Counted from the first letter of the stretch, positions 28,713 through 41,128 are shown. The stretch is DNA of 64,000 nt from Planosporangium mesophilum (GCF_016863255.1 NZ_BOON01000053.1:1-64000), one strand, 5' to 3'. Numbers and translations: made by a program. Notes: generated by a model from the letters alone, not told the origin.

Positions 28713-29186
28713 CTAGTCGATGCCCAGGTCGCGGCGCAGCTTGGCGACGTGACCGGTCGCCTTCACGTTGTACAGGGCCCGCTCGATGCGGCCCTCCTCG
28801 TCGATGACGAAGGTCGAGCGGATCACCCCGACGACGGTCTTGCCGTAGTTCTGCTTCTCTCCGTACGCCCCGTACGCGCTCAGCACCGACCGGTCCTCGT
28901 CGCCGACGAGGGGGAAGGTCAACGCGTCCCGCTCGACGAACTTCGCCAGCTTCTCCGGCTTGTCCGGCGAGATACCCACCACCTGGTACCCGGCGCCCTG
29001 CAGCGAGGCGAGCGAGTCGCGGAAGTCGCAGGCCTGCGTGGTGCACCCCGGCGTCATGGCGGCCGGGTACGCGTACAGGACGACCTTGCGGCCACGCAGG
29101 TCTTGCAGCGAGAGCCGGCCACCGTCGGCGGTGGGCAGAGTGAAGTCCGGGGCCTGGTCACCCGGGGAGAGCCGAGTCGCGGTCAT
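28713..29186 (-). CDS. bcp: Thiol peroxidase, Bcp/PrxQ type
   Basis: This peroxiredoxin reduces hydrogen peroxide and organic peroxides with electrons from thioredoxin. The 157-residue protein has the peroxidatic Cys48 in TPGCTTQAC, with Cys53 five residues on as the PrxQ resolving cysteine, and the DFTLPTADG start. The ATG at 29186 lies 7 bases after a TAGGTT -10 box on the minus strand, so the mRNA is probably leaderless; this rules out a TTG three codons upstream. Confidence 0.94.
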   Translation of the reverse strand: MTATRLSPGDQAPDFTLPTADGGRLSLQDLRGRKVVLYAYPAAMTPGCTTQACDFRDSLASLQGAGYQVVGISPDKPEKLAKFVERDALTFPLVGDEDRSVLSAYGAYGEKQNYGKTVVGVIRSTFVIDEEGRIERALYNVKATGHVAKLRRDLGID

Positions 29187-29203
29187 GCGTCCCAACCTAC
29201 CGG

Positions 29204-29908
29204 TCAGCCGCCGAGGGCCTGGGTGATGGCGGGCAGGCTCGGCTCGACCTGCTTGCCGTTGACGTACACCGTGGGCGTGCCGGAGACGCCGCGGTTGAGG
29301 GCCTGGTCGGTGACGTGCTGCACCCAGGGTCGGTACTTGCCGTCACGGACGCAGGTGTCGAAGCCCGAACCGGAGATCCCGACCGTGTGGCCCAGTTGGA
29401 TCAGCTGGTCGTCGCTGAGGCCGGCGCTGCCCTCGGCCGGCTGGTTCGCGAACAGCGCCTGCACGTACTCGGTCAGCTTCCCGGCGTCCGACGCGCACCC
29501 GGTCGCCGAGGCCGCCCGCGTCGAGTACTTCGTCGTGGAGGCGTTGTCCAGGAACGCGACCGGGTGGTACGCGAGCGTGATCTGGTTGGCGGCGGCCATC
29601 TGGTTGAGGCTGCCGCCGGCGGTCTCCTCGAAGTCCTTGCAGTGCGGGCACATGAAGTCCAGGTACACGTCGACGGTCTTCGGGCCGGAACCGACGACCA
29701 GGCCGTCGCCGTTCGCGGTGGCGTGCTGCGGGTTGACGTGCTCGCCCGAGCGCTGGCTCTGGTACACCACCAGGCCGGCGAGCCCGGCGATGACGAGCAC
29801 CGCCACGGCCGCGATCGAGATCCACAACGTCCGGGCCCGGGCCCGTTCCCGGGCGATCTGGTCGCGCACCACCCGCGCGGCCTGCTTCTTGTTGGCCCGT
29901 GAACTCAT
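29204..29908 (-). CDS. Membrane-anchored DsbA-like thiol-disulfide oxidoreductase
   Basis: The 234-residue protein has a basic N-terminus, one membrane segment at about 28-49 and an extracytoplasmic thioredoxin-fold domain with the active site Cys87-Pro-His-Cys90 (FMCPHCKDFEE) and the cis-proline GVSGTPTVYVNG. It should form or exchange disulfides in exported proteins. It overlaps the upstream DoxX/MauE-like gene by 4 bases (ATGA), a common pairing in actinobacteria in which the membrane protein is thought to recycle the DsbA partner. Confidence 0.92.
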   Translation of the reverse strand: MSSRANKKQAARVVRDQIARERARARTLWISIAAVAVLVIAGLAGLVVYQSQRSGEHVNPQHATANGDGLVVGSGPKTVDVYLDFMCPHCKDFEETAGGSLNQMAAANQITLAYHPVAFLDNASTTKYSTRAASATGCASDAGKLTEYVQALFANQPAEGSAGLSDDQLIQLGHTVGISGSGFDTCVRDGKYRPWVQHVTDQALNRGVSGTPTVYVNGKQVEPSLPAITQALGG

Positions 29909-30396
29909 GTCGCCTCTCCCACCAGGAGCCACTCGTCGAGGGCGAGACGTGTGCGCGGCCAGATCACCAGGAACCCGGCGACCAGGAGCAGGCCCACGTC
30001 ACGCAGGATGTCGGGGGCGTAGTTGGGGTGCTGGCCCGGCGCGAGCTGCCCGCCCCCGCCGAAGCAGCCGCAGTCGATGGACAGCCCCCGCGCCCATGCG
30101 GCCGCGATACCCACGATGTAGATGGCGAACAGCGCCGCCGAGACGGCCGCGGCCAGCCGGGTGGCCAGGCCCACCAGCAGGAGTACGCCGAGAGCGATCT
30201 CCACGAACGGCAGGGCGGCGCCCACGAGCCGGGCCGCGTCCGCCGGCATCAGCCGGAACGCGGCCACGGCGCGGCCGGATCCCGCCAGGTCACCGACCTT
30301 GGACCCGCCGGCGACCAGCCATACGGCGGCGAGCCCGAGCCGGGCCAGCGTGCCGAGCCAGGGCCTGAGGTCCGACCAGCGATGCGCGATGCTCAC
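29905..30396 (-). CDS. DoxX/MauE-family membrane protein, partner of the DsbA-like protein
   Basis: The protein has four membrane segments and a CGC motif (SIDCGCFGGGG) in the last external loop, as in MauE-like proteins involved in disulfide formation. The motif suggests electron exchange with the CPHC protein encoded immediately downstream. The GTG at 30396 gives 163 residues and has a GGAGG 12 bases upstream; an ATG at 30435 would add 13 polar residues and cannot be excluded. Confidence 0.8.
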   Translation of the reverse strand: MSIAHRWSDLRPWLGTLARLGLAAVWLVAGGSKVGDLAGSGRAVAAFRLMPADAARLVGAALPFVEIALGVLLLVGLATRLAAAVSAALFAIYIVGIAAAWARGLSIDCGCFGGGGQLAPGQHPNYAPDILRDVGLLLVAGFLVIWPRTRLALDEWLLVGEAT

Positions 30397-30574
30397 CGGG
30401 GTTTGTCGCCTCCCGTCCGAGGTCCAGTTCCTCATAGTGGTCTGTATCACTCCCGGCATGGTCGCGCCTGCCGGGTCCCCTGGAACTTTCCGACCGGATG
30501 GGGCGACTATCCCGCGTGATTGACGACCGGGGCCGAACTGGCACTCGCGCCCGAAACGTGGGAAACATGAGCGC

Positions 30575-32332
30575 ATGACACGTTGCCGTGCCGCCGCCGC
30601 GTTGGCGGGGCTGATCTTCGGGCTGCTGGTGGCTCTCGCCTCGCCGGCCGCCCCGGCCAGCGCACACGCCGCGCTGCTGCAGAGCGATCCGCAGTCCGGG
30701 GCGGTACTGGCGAACGCGCCGAACGAGGTGGTGCTGACCTTCAGCGAGCCGGTACGCCTGGCGCCGGGCAAGAGCCACCTCATCGGCCCGGACGGGCGCA
30801 AGGTCGAGCGCGGCAACCCGACCACCGAGGGCGCGCGGCTTCGCATCCCGATGAAGCCGACCACCGAGCGCGGCACGTACCTGATCAGTTTCCGGGTCAT
30901 CTCGGCGGACAGCCACCCGATCTCGGGCAGCATCCCGTTCTCGATCGGCGCGCCCTCGGCGAACGCGCCGAGCGCCACCACGAGCGGGGCGCCGAGTGAC
31001 CCGGTGGTGACCACGCTGCTGGCCGGTGCGCGCTACCTCGGGTACGCGGGGCTCGTCCTCGTGACCGGCCCGGCGCTGTTCCTGTCGCTGCTGTGGCCGC
31101 AGCGGCTGTCCCGGCGCGGCCCGCTGCGGCTGATCAGGGTCGGCGTGGGCCTGATCGCGGTGTCGGCGCTGGCCGAGCAGTACCTGCAGGCGCCCTACCA
31201 CGCGGGTACCGGCCTGCTCGGGGCCGGCGCCGACGACCTGCGCGAGGTGTTCAACAGCCAGTTCGGAGCGGCGCACCTGGTCCGGATCGGCGTCATCGCC
31301 GCGCTCATGGTGCTGCTGCCCGTGTTCGTCCGAGCGGGCGCGGACCGGGCCGGCTGGACCGACCGGGCCCTCATCGCGATCCTCGCCGTGGTCGGACTGA
31401 CCACCTGGCCGATCTCGGGCCATCCGGCGGCGAGTTCGGTACCCGTCCTGACCACCGTCGCCGACGCCGCCCACCTGGGCGCGATGGCCGTCTGGCTCGG
31501 CGGGCTGGTGATGCTGTTCGGGTTCGTGCTGCGGCGGGCCGACGGCCGCGAGCTGGCGGCGATCCTGCCGGTGTGGTCGCGCTGGGCGATGACCGCCGTC
31601 GGCGTGCTCGTGCTCGCGGGTACCGCCCAGGCGCTGGTCTCGCTCGGCTCGGTGCGCGGGCTCTACGGCACCACGTACGGGCGGCTCCTGCTGGTCAAGA
31701 TCGGCATCCTGGCCCTGGTGCTCGCCGCCGCGTGGTACTCCCGACGGCTGGCCCTGCGGCGGCTGGGCGCCGACGGCACCGAGCCGCCGCACGACATCCG
31801 GGAGCCGGACGACGCAGCGGAGCCGGACGACGCAGCGGAGCCCGACGAGGCCCTGCAGCCGAACCCCGCCGCGCCGCCGGCCCGGCGGCTGCGCCGATCG
31901 GTCCTGCTCGAACTGGCCGGCACCGTGGTCGTCCTCGCGCTGAGCGCGGCACTCGTGCAGACCACGCCGGCCCGGGCCGCGCTGGAGCAGGCCGACAGCC
32001 GGGTGAGCTCGGAGTACACCGCGACGTTGAGCACGAACCTGTACTCCGTACAGGTGCAGCTCGAACCGAAGCGCACCGGAGCGAACACGATCCACCTGTA
32101 CGCCTTCGCCCCCGATGGCGGTGCCGCGCTGGAGATCAAGGAGTGGAAGGCGACCGCCGCCCTGCCCGCCCAGGGCATCGAACCGGTCGACGTACCGGTA
32201 CTCCCGATCGCCGGCAACCACGCGCTGGCGCAGGCCCAGCTCTCCACGCCGGGGACCTGGGAGCTGCGGTTCACGCTGCGGACCACCGAGATCGACGCCG
32301 CGACCGTCGTCGCGACCGTTCCCATCAGGTAA
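30575..32332 (+). CDS. Fused CopC-CopD copper resistance/uptake protein
   Basis: The 585-residue protein starts with a signal peptide cleaved near ASA-HAAL, which exposes the N-terminal histidine that begins the CopC copper site; HPISG near residue 112 supplies a further ligand. After about residue 140 come eight or so membrane segments of the CopD domain, then a YtkA-like external domain from about 470. An acidic repeat EPDDAA occurs at 410-425 and comes from an 18-bp DNA duplication at 31802-31837. The family moves or buffers copper at the membrane. No copZ or P-type ATPase gene is adjacent. Confidence 0.9.
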   Translation: MTRCRAAAALAGLIFGLLVALASPAAPASAHAALLQSDPQSGAVLANAPNEVVLTFSEPVRLAPGKSHLIGPDGRKVERGNPTTEGARLRIPMKPTTERGTYLISFRVISADSHPISGSIPFSIGAPSANAPSATTSGAPSDPVVTTLLAGARYLGYAGLVLVTGPALFLSLLWPQRLSRRGPLRLIRVGVGLIAVSALAEQYLQAPYHAGTGLLGAGADDLREVFNSQFGAAHLVRIGVIAALMVLLPVFVRAGADRAGWTDRALIAILAVVGLTTWPISGHPAASSVPVLTTVADAAHLGAMAVWLGGLVMLFGFVLRRADGRELAAILPVWSRWAMTAVGVLVLAGTAQALVSLGSVRGLYGTTYGRLLLVKIGILALVLAAAWYSRRLALRRLGADGTEPPHDIREPDDAAEPDDAAEPDEALQPNPAAPPARRLRRSVLLELAGTVVVLALSAALVQTTPARAALEQADSRVSSEYTATLSTNLYSVQVQLEPKRTGANTIHLYAFAPDGGAALEIKEWKATAALPAQGIEPVDVPVLPIAGNHALAQAQLSTPGTWELRFTLRTTEIDAATVVATVPIR

Positions 32333-32347
32333 GCGAGAACGAAACAA

Positions 32348-32374
32348 CGGCCGGGGCAGCATTCGCCCCGGCCG
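32348..32374 (+). terminator. Hairpin terminator between copCD and lysX
   Basis: A 10-bp stem CGGCCGGGGC with a 7-base loop lies 16 bases after the copCD stop. A TATCTT sequence immediately downstream (32381-32386) is a candidate -10 box for lysX. Confidence 0.75.
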
Positions 32375-32416
32375 GGCGCCTATCTTTGGGATCGACAGCG
32401 GGTAGCAGGAGTCGTG

Positions 32417-35755
<3,339 letters not shown>

Positions 35756-35938
35756 GTAGACCTTCGCTGTCGGCCGGACGGCCGGCGCGGCTCAGCCGTT
35801 CGGGTTAGTGCCGCGCACCTGAACGGACCTCCCGCTCGTTGAACGGGCGAATACGGATAGTCGCCCTAAAACCGACACTCCGGTCGTGGGGCGGCCGGTT
35901 CGCGCCCTGTGGGCAGCCGCGGGAAAGGGAGGCCGCGA

Positions 35939-37141
35939 ATGCGCGTCATGCGCATCATCACCGGCACACTTCTGGTCGTCGTCGCACTGCCGATGCTGGT
36001 CACCGGCGGAGCGCTGTGGGGCGCGATGCACCACCGGGCGCCCGACGGTACGTTCAGCGCCCGGATCTCGCCGCTGACCACCAGCGGGTACGCGATCTCA
36101 GCGCCCGACCTCGACGGCCTGCTGCGCCGGGAGGCGCCGTTCGCGCGGGGCGGGCAGACGACGCTGCGGATCACGGCCACCGGGCCGCAGCGGCTGTTCG
36201 TCGGTATCGGACCGACCGCCGACGTCGAACGGTACCTGCGGGACCGGTCGTACGCCCGGCTGAACCGGGTACGGCTGGCGCACGGCCCGCTGCCGGTCGA
36301 GGTGACGCAGGTACCGCAGCCGGTCGACAGCCTCGCGGCGCCGCCGCCGGCCGCGTGGCCGTTCTGGCTCGCGGTCGGCGACCGGTCCACCGGCCGCACG
36401 GACCTGACGTGGTCACCCTCGTCGATGCGCGGCCACGAGGTCACGCTGGTCGTGATGAACGCGAGCGGCGCCGCGGGGGTCACCGCCGACCTCACCGCCG
36501 CCGTACACCCCGGCTGGATCAGCCCGACCACCTGGGCGCTGCTCATCCTGGGAACCGTGCTGTTCGTGGTCGGCTCGGCGGCGCTGGTGTGGCGGCGCAA
36601 CCGCGACATCGTGTACGTGGTGGAGCCGGCCCAGCTACCCCAGATCGCCGCCCGGCTGGGGGTGGGGACGCCGGCGGGCCCGGCCGCATCCCGCCGCGAG
36701 TCCGGTTCGCAGCCCGCGGAGGGGTCCGGCGGTTCGGCGTCCGCGGAGGGGTCCGGCGGTTCGGGGCCCGCGCCCTGGTTCGCCCGGGTGGGCGGCTGCC
36801 CGCCGCACGCCTCGAGCGTCGCGCCCACCGGTCGCCGGTACATCCGCCCACCCGACGACCCGAGCCTGACGGCCTCCACGGACCCGGGACCGGTCGCCGA
36901 CCTCTCCACGCCCCGGGCTGATCAGGTCGGGGCGGACGAGCCGGATCCGGCCGGCGATCCGCTGCCGGGCGCCTGGCCGCCGGTACGGGCCGACCGCGCC
37001 ACGCAGCCCGTCACGCTGGTACCGCCAGCTGACGACTCCCGGTGGTACCTGGCCGCCTCGGACGCCGACTCGCTGCTCCTGCCGCCGTGGCTGTCGGCCG
37101 ACAGCGACGCTGCGCCGGTCGGGGTCGGCGGTGACCGCTGA
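35939..37141 (+). CDS. Membrane protein of unknown function with disordered tail
   Basis: The 400-residue protein has an N-terminal membrane segment or uncleaved signal (about 5-30), an external domain of about 160 residues with alternating strands (TLRITATGPQRLFVGIGPTADVERYL), a second membrane segment near 200-222 and a Pro-, Ser- and Gly-rich cytoplasmic tail with two GSGGS repeats. No family is recognised, though such external domains occur in uncharacterised actinomycete proteins. The ATG at 35939 follows AAAGGGAGG. It is an independent unit ended by a hairpin. Confidence 0.75.
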   Translation: MRVMRIITGTLLVVVALPMLVTGGALWGAMHHRAPDGTFSARISPLTTSGYAISAPDLDGLLRREAPFARGGQTTLRITATGPQRLFVGIGPTADVERYLRDRSYARLNRVRLAHGPLPVEVTQVPQPVDSLAAPPPAAWPFWLAVGDRSTGRTDLTWSPSSMRGHEVTLVVMNASGAAGVTADLTAAVHPGWISPTTWALLILGTVLFVVGSAALVWRRNRDIVYVVEPAQLPQIAARLGVGTPAGPAASRRESGSQPAEGSGGSASAEGSGGSGPAPWFARVGGCPPHASSVAPTGRRYIRPPDDPSLTASTDPGPVADLSTPRADQVGADEPDPAGDPLPGAWPPVRADRATQPVTLVPPADDSRWYLAASDADSLLLPPWLSADSDAAPVGVGGDR

Positions 37142-37234
37142 GACCGTCACCACGTCGGCGAGGTCGTGGCCTCAGCCTGCCCCGGAGACAACGAGTTTCC
37201 ACACGTTGTGACGATCAAGATGCCAGAAACGACC

Positions 37235-37260
37235 GTGGCCTCCGCCGCGACGGAGGCCAC
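37235..37260. terminator. Hairpin terminator after the unknown membrane protein
   Basis: A 10-bp perfect stem GTGGCCTCCG with a 6-base loop lies 94 bases after the upstream stop and 167 bases before the convergent glycosyltransferase stop. The 286-base gap holds no supported gene. Confidence 0.65.
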
Positions 37261-37427
37261 GTACGTCACCGGGGGGATGGCGACGTTGTCGGTTGTCGGC
37301 GGTTCGGCGCGGGGGGATGCACCTGACCGTCGGCGGCGACGGTATGACCGTGCCGTATTTCCTGTCCGTGGGGATCATTTCGGACAAGCCACACGGTAAT
37401 GCGAGCAAAGCGTTCGCAACAGCCTGT

Positions 37428-38738
37428 CTATTTGTGTTGAGGTGTGCTATACGGGCGATCCGTCAGTGGAGTTTTCACTGTGACGGATCGCCCCCGGACG
37501 GGCCCGCCCGCCCGTACCGGCAGCGCGACCAGCAGCGCGATCATCAGTGCGAGGTACCAGTCGCCGATGAGGACGGCCGCGAGGCCCGTGGTCGTGGAGC
37601 GCTCGACGACGTGCCAGTCGTACCAACTGATCACCGAGAACGACACGGTCGAATAGAGCACCAGCGCCAGGGTGGCGAGCGACCACCGCCGCCACCGGGC
37701 GCGGCCCGTGTCGGCTGCCGCGTCGACGAGCACGACCAGCGCGGGTATGAACCACAGCAGGTGGTGTGACCACGTCACGGGGCTGACCAGGCAACCGACC
37801 AGGGCGGTCAGGGTCAGACCGGTCACCTCGTCCCCGGCGAGCGCGGCCCGCCGGGCCCGCCACAGCCCGTACCCGAGAACCACCACGACCAGCAACGCCC
37901 ACGCCAGTCGGTTCGGCCCGCCGTCGCCCAGCCTGGCCAGCGCGCCCATCAGGGACTGGTTCTCGAGCCGGTCGGTGTGGCCGACCCGCTCGGTCCGCCA
38001 CAGCAGATCGGTCCAGAACCACCAGGTGTCGTGCCACAGCAGCGCGGCGCCGGCCAGGTTCACCGCGACCGCGGTGCCGACGGCGGTCGCCGCGGCCCGC
38101 CACCGGCGGGTCAGCAGCAGGTACACCACGAAGATCGCCGGTGTCAGCTTGATCGCTGCCGCCAGCCCGATGCCGACCCCGGCCAGCCGGGACCGCCGGT
38201 CCACGGCGACCAGCACGTCCGCCACGACGAGCCCGAGCAGGATCACGTTGATCTGCCCGAACGAGAACGTCTCCCGTACCGGCTCCAGCCAGCTCACCAG
38301 GGGGAGCACGAGCGCGACGGCGAACCAGGGCGGGTACCCGTGCCGCACCGCCACCGGCGCGACCAGCCGCCAGACCACGGCGGCCAGGACGGCGGCCGAG
38401 ATCGCGCCGAACACCGCCTGGGCGGCCCCCAGGGGCAGCTCCACGAGTGGACGCAGTACCACGGCGGCGAACGGCGGATAGGTGAAGCCGAGGGCGCCCT
38501 GTACCGGGTCGGGTCGGCTGTAGGAGTACACGTCGTGCCCGTCCGCCCACCAGCGGACCGCGCTGTAGTAGATGTTGAAGTCGAAGAAGTCGTGGCGGTT
38601 GCCGTACCAGAGATGGCCCGCGACGGCGCCGGCCCACAGCAGCGCCACGGCGGCCAGGTGAGCGGGGCCGACGCGCCCGGCCTGACCGGCGTGCTCGGCG
38701 GAGCCGACGCGCCCGGTTGTGGCGCGTGTGATGGCCAT
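37428..38738 (-). CDS. GT87 (DUF2029) polyprenyl-phosphate-mannose-dependent mannosyltransferase
   Basis: The 436-residue polytopic protein has about ten membrane segments and the GT-C features of family GT87: DFNIYYSAVRWW after the first segment, TYPPFAAVVL, FGQINVILL and SPVTWSHHLLW. M. tuberculosis members elongate phosphatidylinositol mannosides and lipoarabinomannan from polyprenyl-phosphate mannose at the outer face of the membrane. A minus-strand TAGAGT (38777-38772) is a candidate -10 box, and GGGAGC precedes the ATG. Confidence 0.88.
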   Translation of the reverse strand: MAITRATTGRVGSAEHAGQAGRVGPAHLAAVALLWAGAVAGHLWYGNRHDFFDFNIYYSAVRWWADGHDVYSYSRPDPVQGALGFTYPPFAAVVLRPLVELPLGAAQAVFGAISAAVLAAVVWRLVAPVAVRHGYPPWFAVALVLPLVSWLEPVRETFSFGQINVILLGLVVADVLVAVDRRSRLAGVGIGLAAAIKLTPAIFVVYLLLTRRWRAAATAVGTAVAVNLAGAALLWHDTWWFWTDLLWRTERVGHTDRLENQSLMGALARLGDGGPNRLAWALLVVVVLGYGLWRARRAALAGDEVTGLTLTALVGCLVSPVTWSHHLLWFIPALVVLVDAAADTGRARWRRWSLATLALVLYSTVSFSVISWYDWHVVERSTTTGLAAVLIGDWYLALMIALLVALPVRAGGPVRGRSVTVKTPLTDRPYSTPQHK

Positions 38739-38906
38739 GGCGCTCCCATTCGGTCCAACCGGAACGTGGCCACTCTATCGGCCGGCGGCCGGGTCTGCCG
38801 GAGTGCGGCGAGCGGGGTGCCGCGAAGCCCCACCGCACGGCGCCCTGGGCGTTAATCGCACTACGGGTTGCCGCAAGAAAGTTCGCCGGCGGACTAGGCT
38901 TACTGC

Positions 38907-39521
38907 GTGAGTGATCTTTTGGTCTGGATCGACTGTGAGATGACCGGACTGGATCTGGCCAGCGACGCCCTCATCGAGGTCGCCGTGGTGGTCACCGATC
39001 CGGACCTCAAGCTTCTGGACGACGGTATCGACGTGGTGATCCACGCCGACGACACCGCCCTGGACGGCATGGTCGACGTGGTACGGAACATGCACGCACG
39101 CTCCGGCCTCACCGAGGCCGTCCGGCAGTCGACCGTGACGCTTGAGCAGGCCGAGGACATCGTCCTGGAGTACGTGCGCCGCCACGTTCCCGAGCCGCGT
39201 ACGGCGCCGCTGTGCGGCAACTCGATCGCCACCGATCGGGGCTTCCTGGCGCGTGACATGCCGAGGCTGGACGCGCACCTGCACTACCGGATGATCGACG
39301 TCTCCTCGATCAAGGAGCTGACCCGCCGGTGGTACCCGCGGGTGTACTTCGGTCAGCCGGCGAAGGGGCTGGCACACCGCGCCCTGGCAGACATCCTGGA
39401 GAGCGTGCGGGAGCTCGAGTACTACCGGCGCACCGTGTTCGTGCCGCAGCCCGGCCCGGACGTCGACACGGCCAAGGCGGTCGCCGCCGCGCTGCTGGAG
39501 AGCGACCGCGACGGTGGCTGA
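38907..39521 (+). CDS. orn: Oligoribonuclease
   Basis: Orn degrades 2-5 nt RNA fragments and pGpG to mononucleotides. The 204-residue DEDDh exonuclease starts [12 protein letters not shown] with the first Asp-Glu pair, has [11 protein letters not shown] in the middle and [14 protein letters not shown] with the catalytic His and last Asp. A TAGGCT -10 box lies 6 bases before the GTG, so the mRNA is predicted leaderless. Orn next to tRNA-His is also the arrangement in mycobacteria. Confidence 0.96.
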   Translation: MSDLLVWIDCEMTGLDLASDALIEVAVVVTDPDLKLLDDGIDVVIHADDTALDGMVDVVRNMHARSGLTEAVRQSTVTLEQAEDIVLEYVRRHVPEPRTAPLCGNSIATDRGFLARDMPRLDAHLHYRMIDVSSIKELTRRWYPRVYFGQPAKGLAHRALADILESVRELEYYRRTVFVPQPGPDVDTAKAVAAALLESDRDGG

Positions 39522-39541
39522 CGCGCCACGCCGGATCCCGC

Positions 39542-39572
39542 TCGACGCGGAGGGGGCCGGTATGGCTATCAT
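39542..39572 (+). promoter_or_regulatory. Possible promoter for the tRNA-His transcript
   Basis: TCGACG at 39542-39547 and TATCAT at 39567-39572 are separated by 19 bases, 82 bases before the tRNA. The -10 match is good and the -35 weak. Transcription from here would include the three hairpins that follow. Confidence 0.4.
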
Positions 39573-39579
39573 GGGTCGG

Positions 39580-39647
39580 CGCCGCGGACATCGCTCCGCG
39601 GCGGCGTGACGAAGCTGCGCTTCGTCACAGGCTGCGCTTCGGCGCAG
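39580..39647 (+). repeat. Array of three consecutive hairpins preceding tRNA-His
   Basis: Hairpin 1 has 9-bp arms CGCCGCGGA at 39580-39603, hairpin 2 has 9-bp arms GTGACGAAG at 39606-39628, and hairpin 3 has 6-bp arms CTGCGC with a TTCG loop at 39632-39647. All are perfect and separated by only 2-3 bases. The 11-mer GCTGCGCTTCG is repeated directly at 39614 and 39631. The array may end orn transcription or be a structured 5' leader of tRNA-His. Confidence 0.7.
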
Positions 39648-39653
39648 TACGTG

Positions 39654-39729
39654 GTGGCTGTAGCTCAGTTGGCAGAGCACCGGGTTGTGGTCCCGGGTGT
39701 CGAGGGTTCAAATCCCTTCAGTCACCCCA
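39654..39729 (+). tRNA. tRNA-His (anticodon GTG)
   Basis: The cloverleaf has acceptor GTGGCTG/CAGTCAC with one G-T pair, a D arm AGCTCAGTTGGCAGAGC, an anticodon loop TTGTGGT (anticodon GTG) between CCGGG and CCCGG, a T arm AGGGTTCAAATCCCT and an encoded CCA after discriminator C. Confidence 0.96.
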
Positions 39730-39736
39730 GCTGGTA

Positions 39737-39778
39737 AGACGGTTCAGGCCCGGTCACGCGACCGGGCCTGAACCGTCT
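39737..39778. terminator. 18-bp hairpin, bidirectional terminator
   Basis: Perfect 18-base arms (AGACGGTTCAGGCCCGGT and complement) with a 6-base loop lie 7 bases after tRNA-His and 9 bases after the stop of the convergent propeller gene, so both transcripts can end here. Confidence 0.85.
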
Positions 39779-39787
39779 GTGGGGTAC

Positions 39788-41038
39788 CTAGCCGAGCGGG
39801 AACATGCCGATCCGGCCGTGGTACTCGTGGCCCAGCTCCTCGGTGTCCGACCCGACGATCAGCCCGGCCGGGGTGGCCGCGAACGCCCGCACCCCGGCGC
39901 CGCGGGTACGGGTGGGGTTCCACGGCAGCGCCTTTCCGGTCACCGGGTTGAGGGCGGCGATGCCGATCCGGCTCACCGCGCCCGGGCCGGCCGACTTGTG
40001 CCCGTACGGGTTGTCCTGGTAGAGCTGGTGGCCGCCGACGTAGACCGCCGGGCCGGTCACCGACACCGCGTACAGCGAGTAGCCGCCGGTGTGGTTGACC
40101 CAGACGGGGCTGTGTGCCCCGGTGCCGGCCACGTTGAAGCGCGCGGCCGTGTCACAGGCCAGCTTCGGGTCCGACATCTTGCCGGTGGTGACGACCACGA
40201 AGTACGAGCCGTCGGGGGAGAAGTCCACCCCCCGCAGGTACGTGTCGAAGCCGTACCAGCACTCGGCGTCGTAGGCGGTGGTCCACCAGTCGGCCAGCCG
40301 GGCGGGCGAGGCGGCGGTGTCGATCACAGCGAGCTGGGCACGGTACTGGCCGGAGGCCTGCTCGATCGCCCCCGCCGCCACCACCCGGCTACCGTCCGGG
40401 CTCACCGCCAGGTCCTGCAGCTTCGCCCCGCCGTGGCGGGGTGCGGCCAGCTTCATGTCGAAGCCGGCGTCGACGGCGCCGGTCGTCGCCGACAGCCGGG
40501 CGAGCGCCGTGCGCGGGGCCCCGTTGACCGCCGTGAACGTGCCGCCGGCGTACACCCACGGTCCCCGAGCCACCAGGCTGCGGACCTCGCCGTAGTTGAT
40601 CGCCGCCGCGAAGGTCGCGACCCGGGCGCCGGTGTCGACGCGCAGCTGCGTCAGACCGCGCTGCGCGACGCCGCCGACCTGGCGGAAGGACCCACCGGCG
40701 TACACCGTGCCGCCGGCGCCGGGCGAGAGCGCGAGGACCGGGCCGTCCAGGGCCGGTGCGAAGTCGAGGACCCGGCCGCTGCCCAGGTCGTACGCGAACA
40801 GGTAGTTGCGCCGGTACGTGTTGCGCCGGGACGAGTCGGTGACCTGGGTGAAGTCTCCGCCGACGACCACCGTGCCGCCGACGACGGCGATGTCTCGCAC
40901 CGTGCCGTCGAGGATGTGCGGTGTGTTGTCGACCGGGTTCGCGGACACGGTCCTCGGCTGCGCCGTGTCGGCCATCGCGGGCAGCGTCGCGGCCAGCCCG
41001 GCGAGGACTGCGGCCAGGATGATCAGTCTTCGGCGCAT
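39788..41038 (-). CDS. Secreted beta-propeller protein with delta-60/PQQ-like repeats
   Basis: The 416-residue protein has a signal peptide cleaved near MADTA-QP and repeated blade motifs (VYAGGSFRQVGGV, VYAGGTFTAVNG, VVGGDFTQV) of the delta-60 repeat type, so it should fold as an extracellular propeller. Such proteins are common on actinomycete surfaces and may bind sugars or proteins; no catalytic site is visible. The ATG at 41038 gives a proper signal sequence, and GGAGG lies 11 bases upstream. It is a single gene. Confidence 0.78.
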   Translation of the reverse strand: MRRRLIILAAVLAGLAATLPAMADTAQPRTVSANPVDNTPHILDGTVRDIAVVGGTVVVGGDFTQVTDSSRRNTYRRNYLFAYDLGSGRVLDFAPALDGPVLALSPGAGGTVYAGGSFRQVGGVAQRGLTQLRVDTGARVATFAAAINYGEVRSLVARGPWVYAGGTFTAVNGAPRTALARLSATTGAVDAGFDMKLAAPRHGGAKLQDLAVSPDGSRVVAAGAIEQASGQYRAQLAVIDTAASPARLADWWTTAYDAECWYGFDTYLRGVDFSPDGSYFVVVTTGKMSDPKLACDTAARFNVAGTGAHSPVWVNHTGGYSLYAVSVTGPAVYVGGHQLYQDNPYGHKSAGPGAVSRIGIAALNPVTGKALPWNPTRTRGAGVRAFAATPAGLIVGSDTEELGHEYHGRIGMFPLG

Positions 41039-41128
41039 GTCGGTTCGGTCCTCCGTGGTCACCCGAATGCCCGGAAATCGGGCACAAACGGACCAACGAT
41101 TCACCGTCCCGAATGGGCGCGCCCTGTC

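Noticed and set aside
37166-37399. A 77-codon plus-strand frame after the unknown membrane protein
   Set aside because: It runs through a terminator hairpin, has no ribosome site and changes character at the hairpin.
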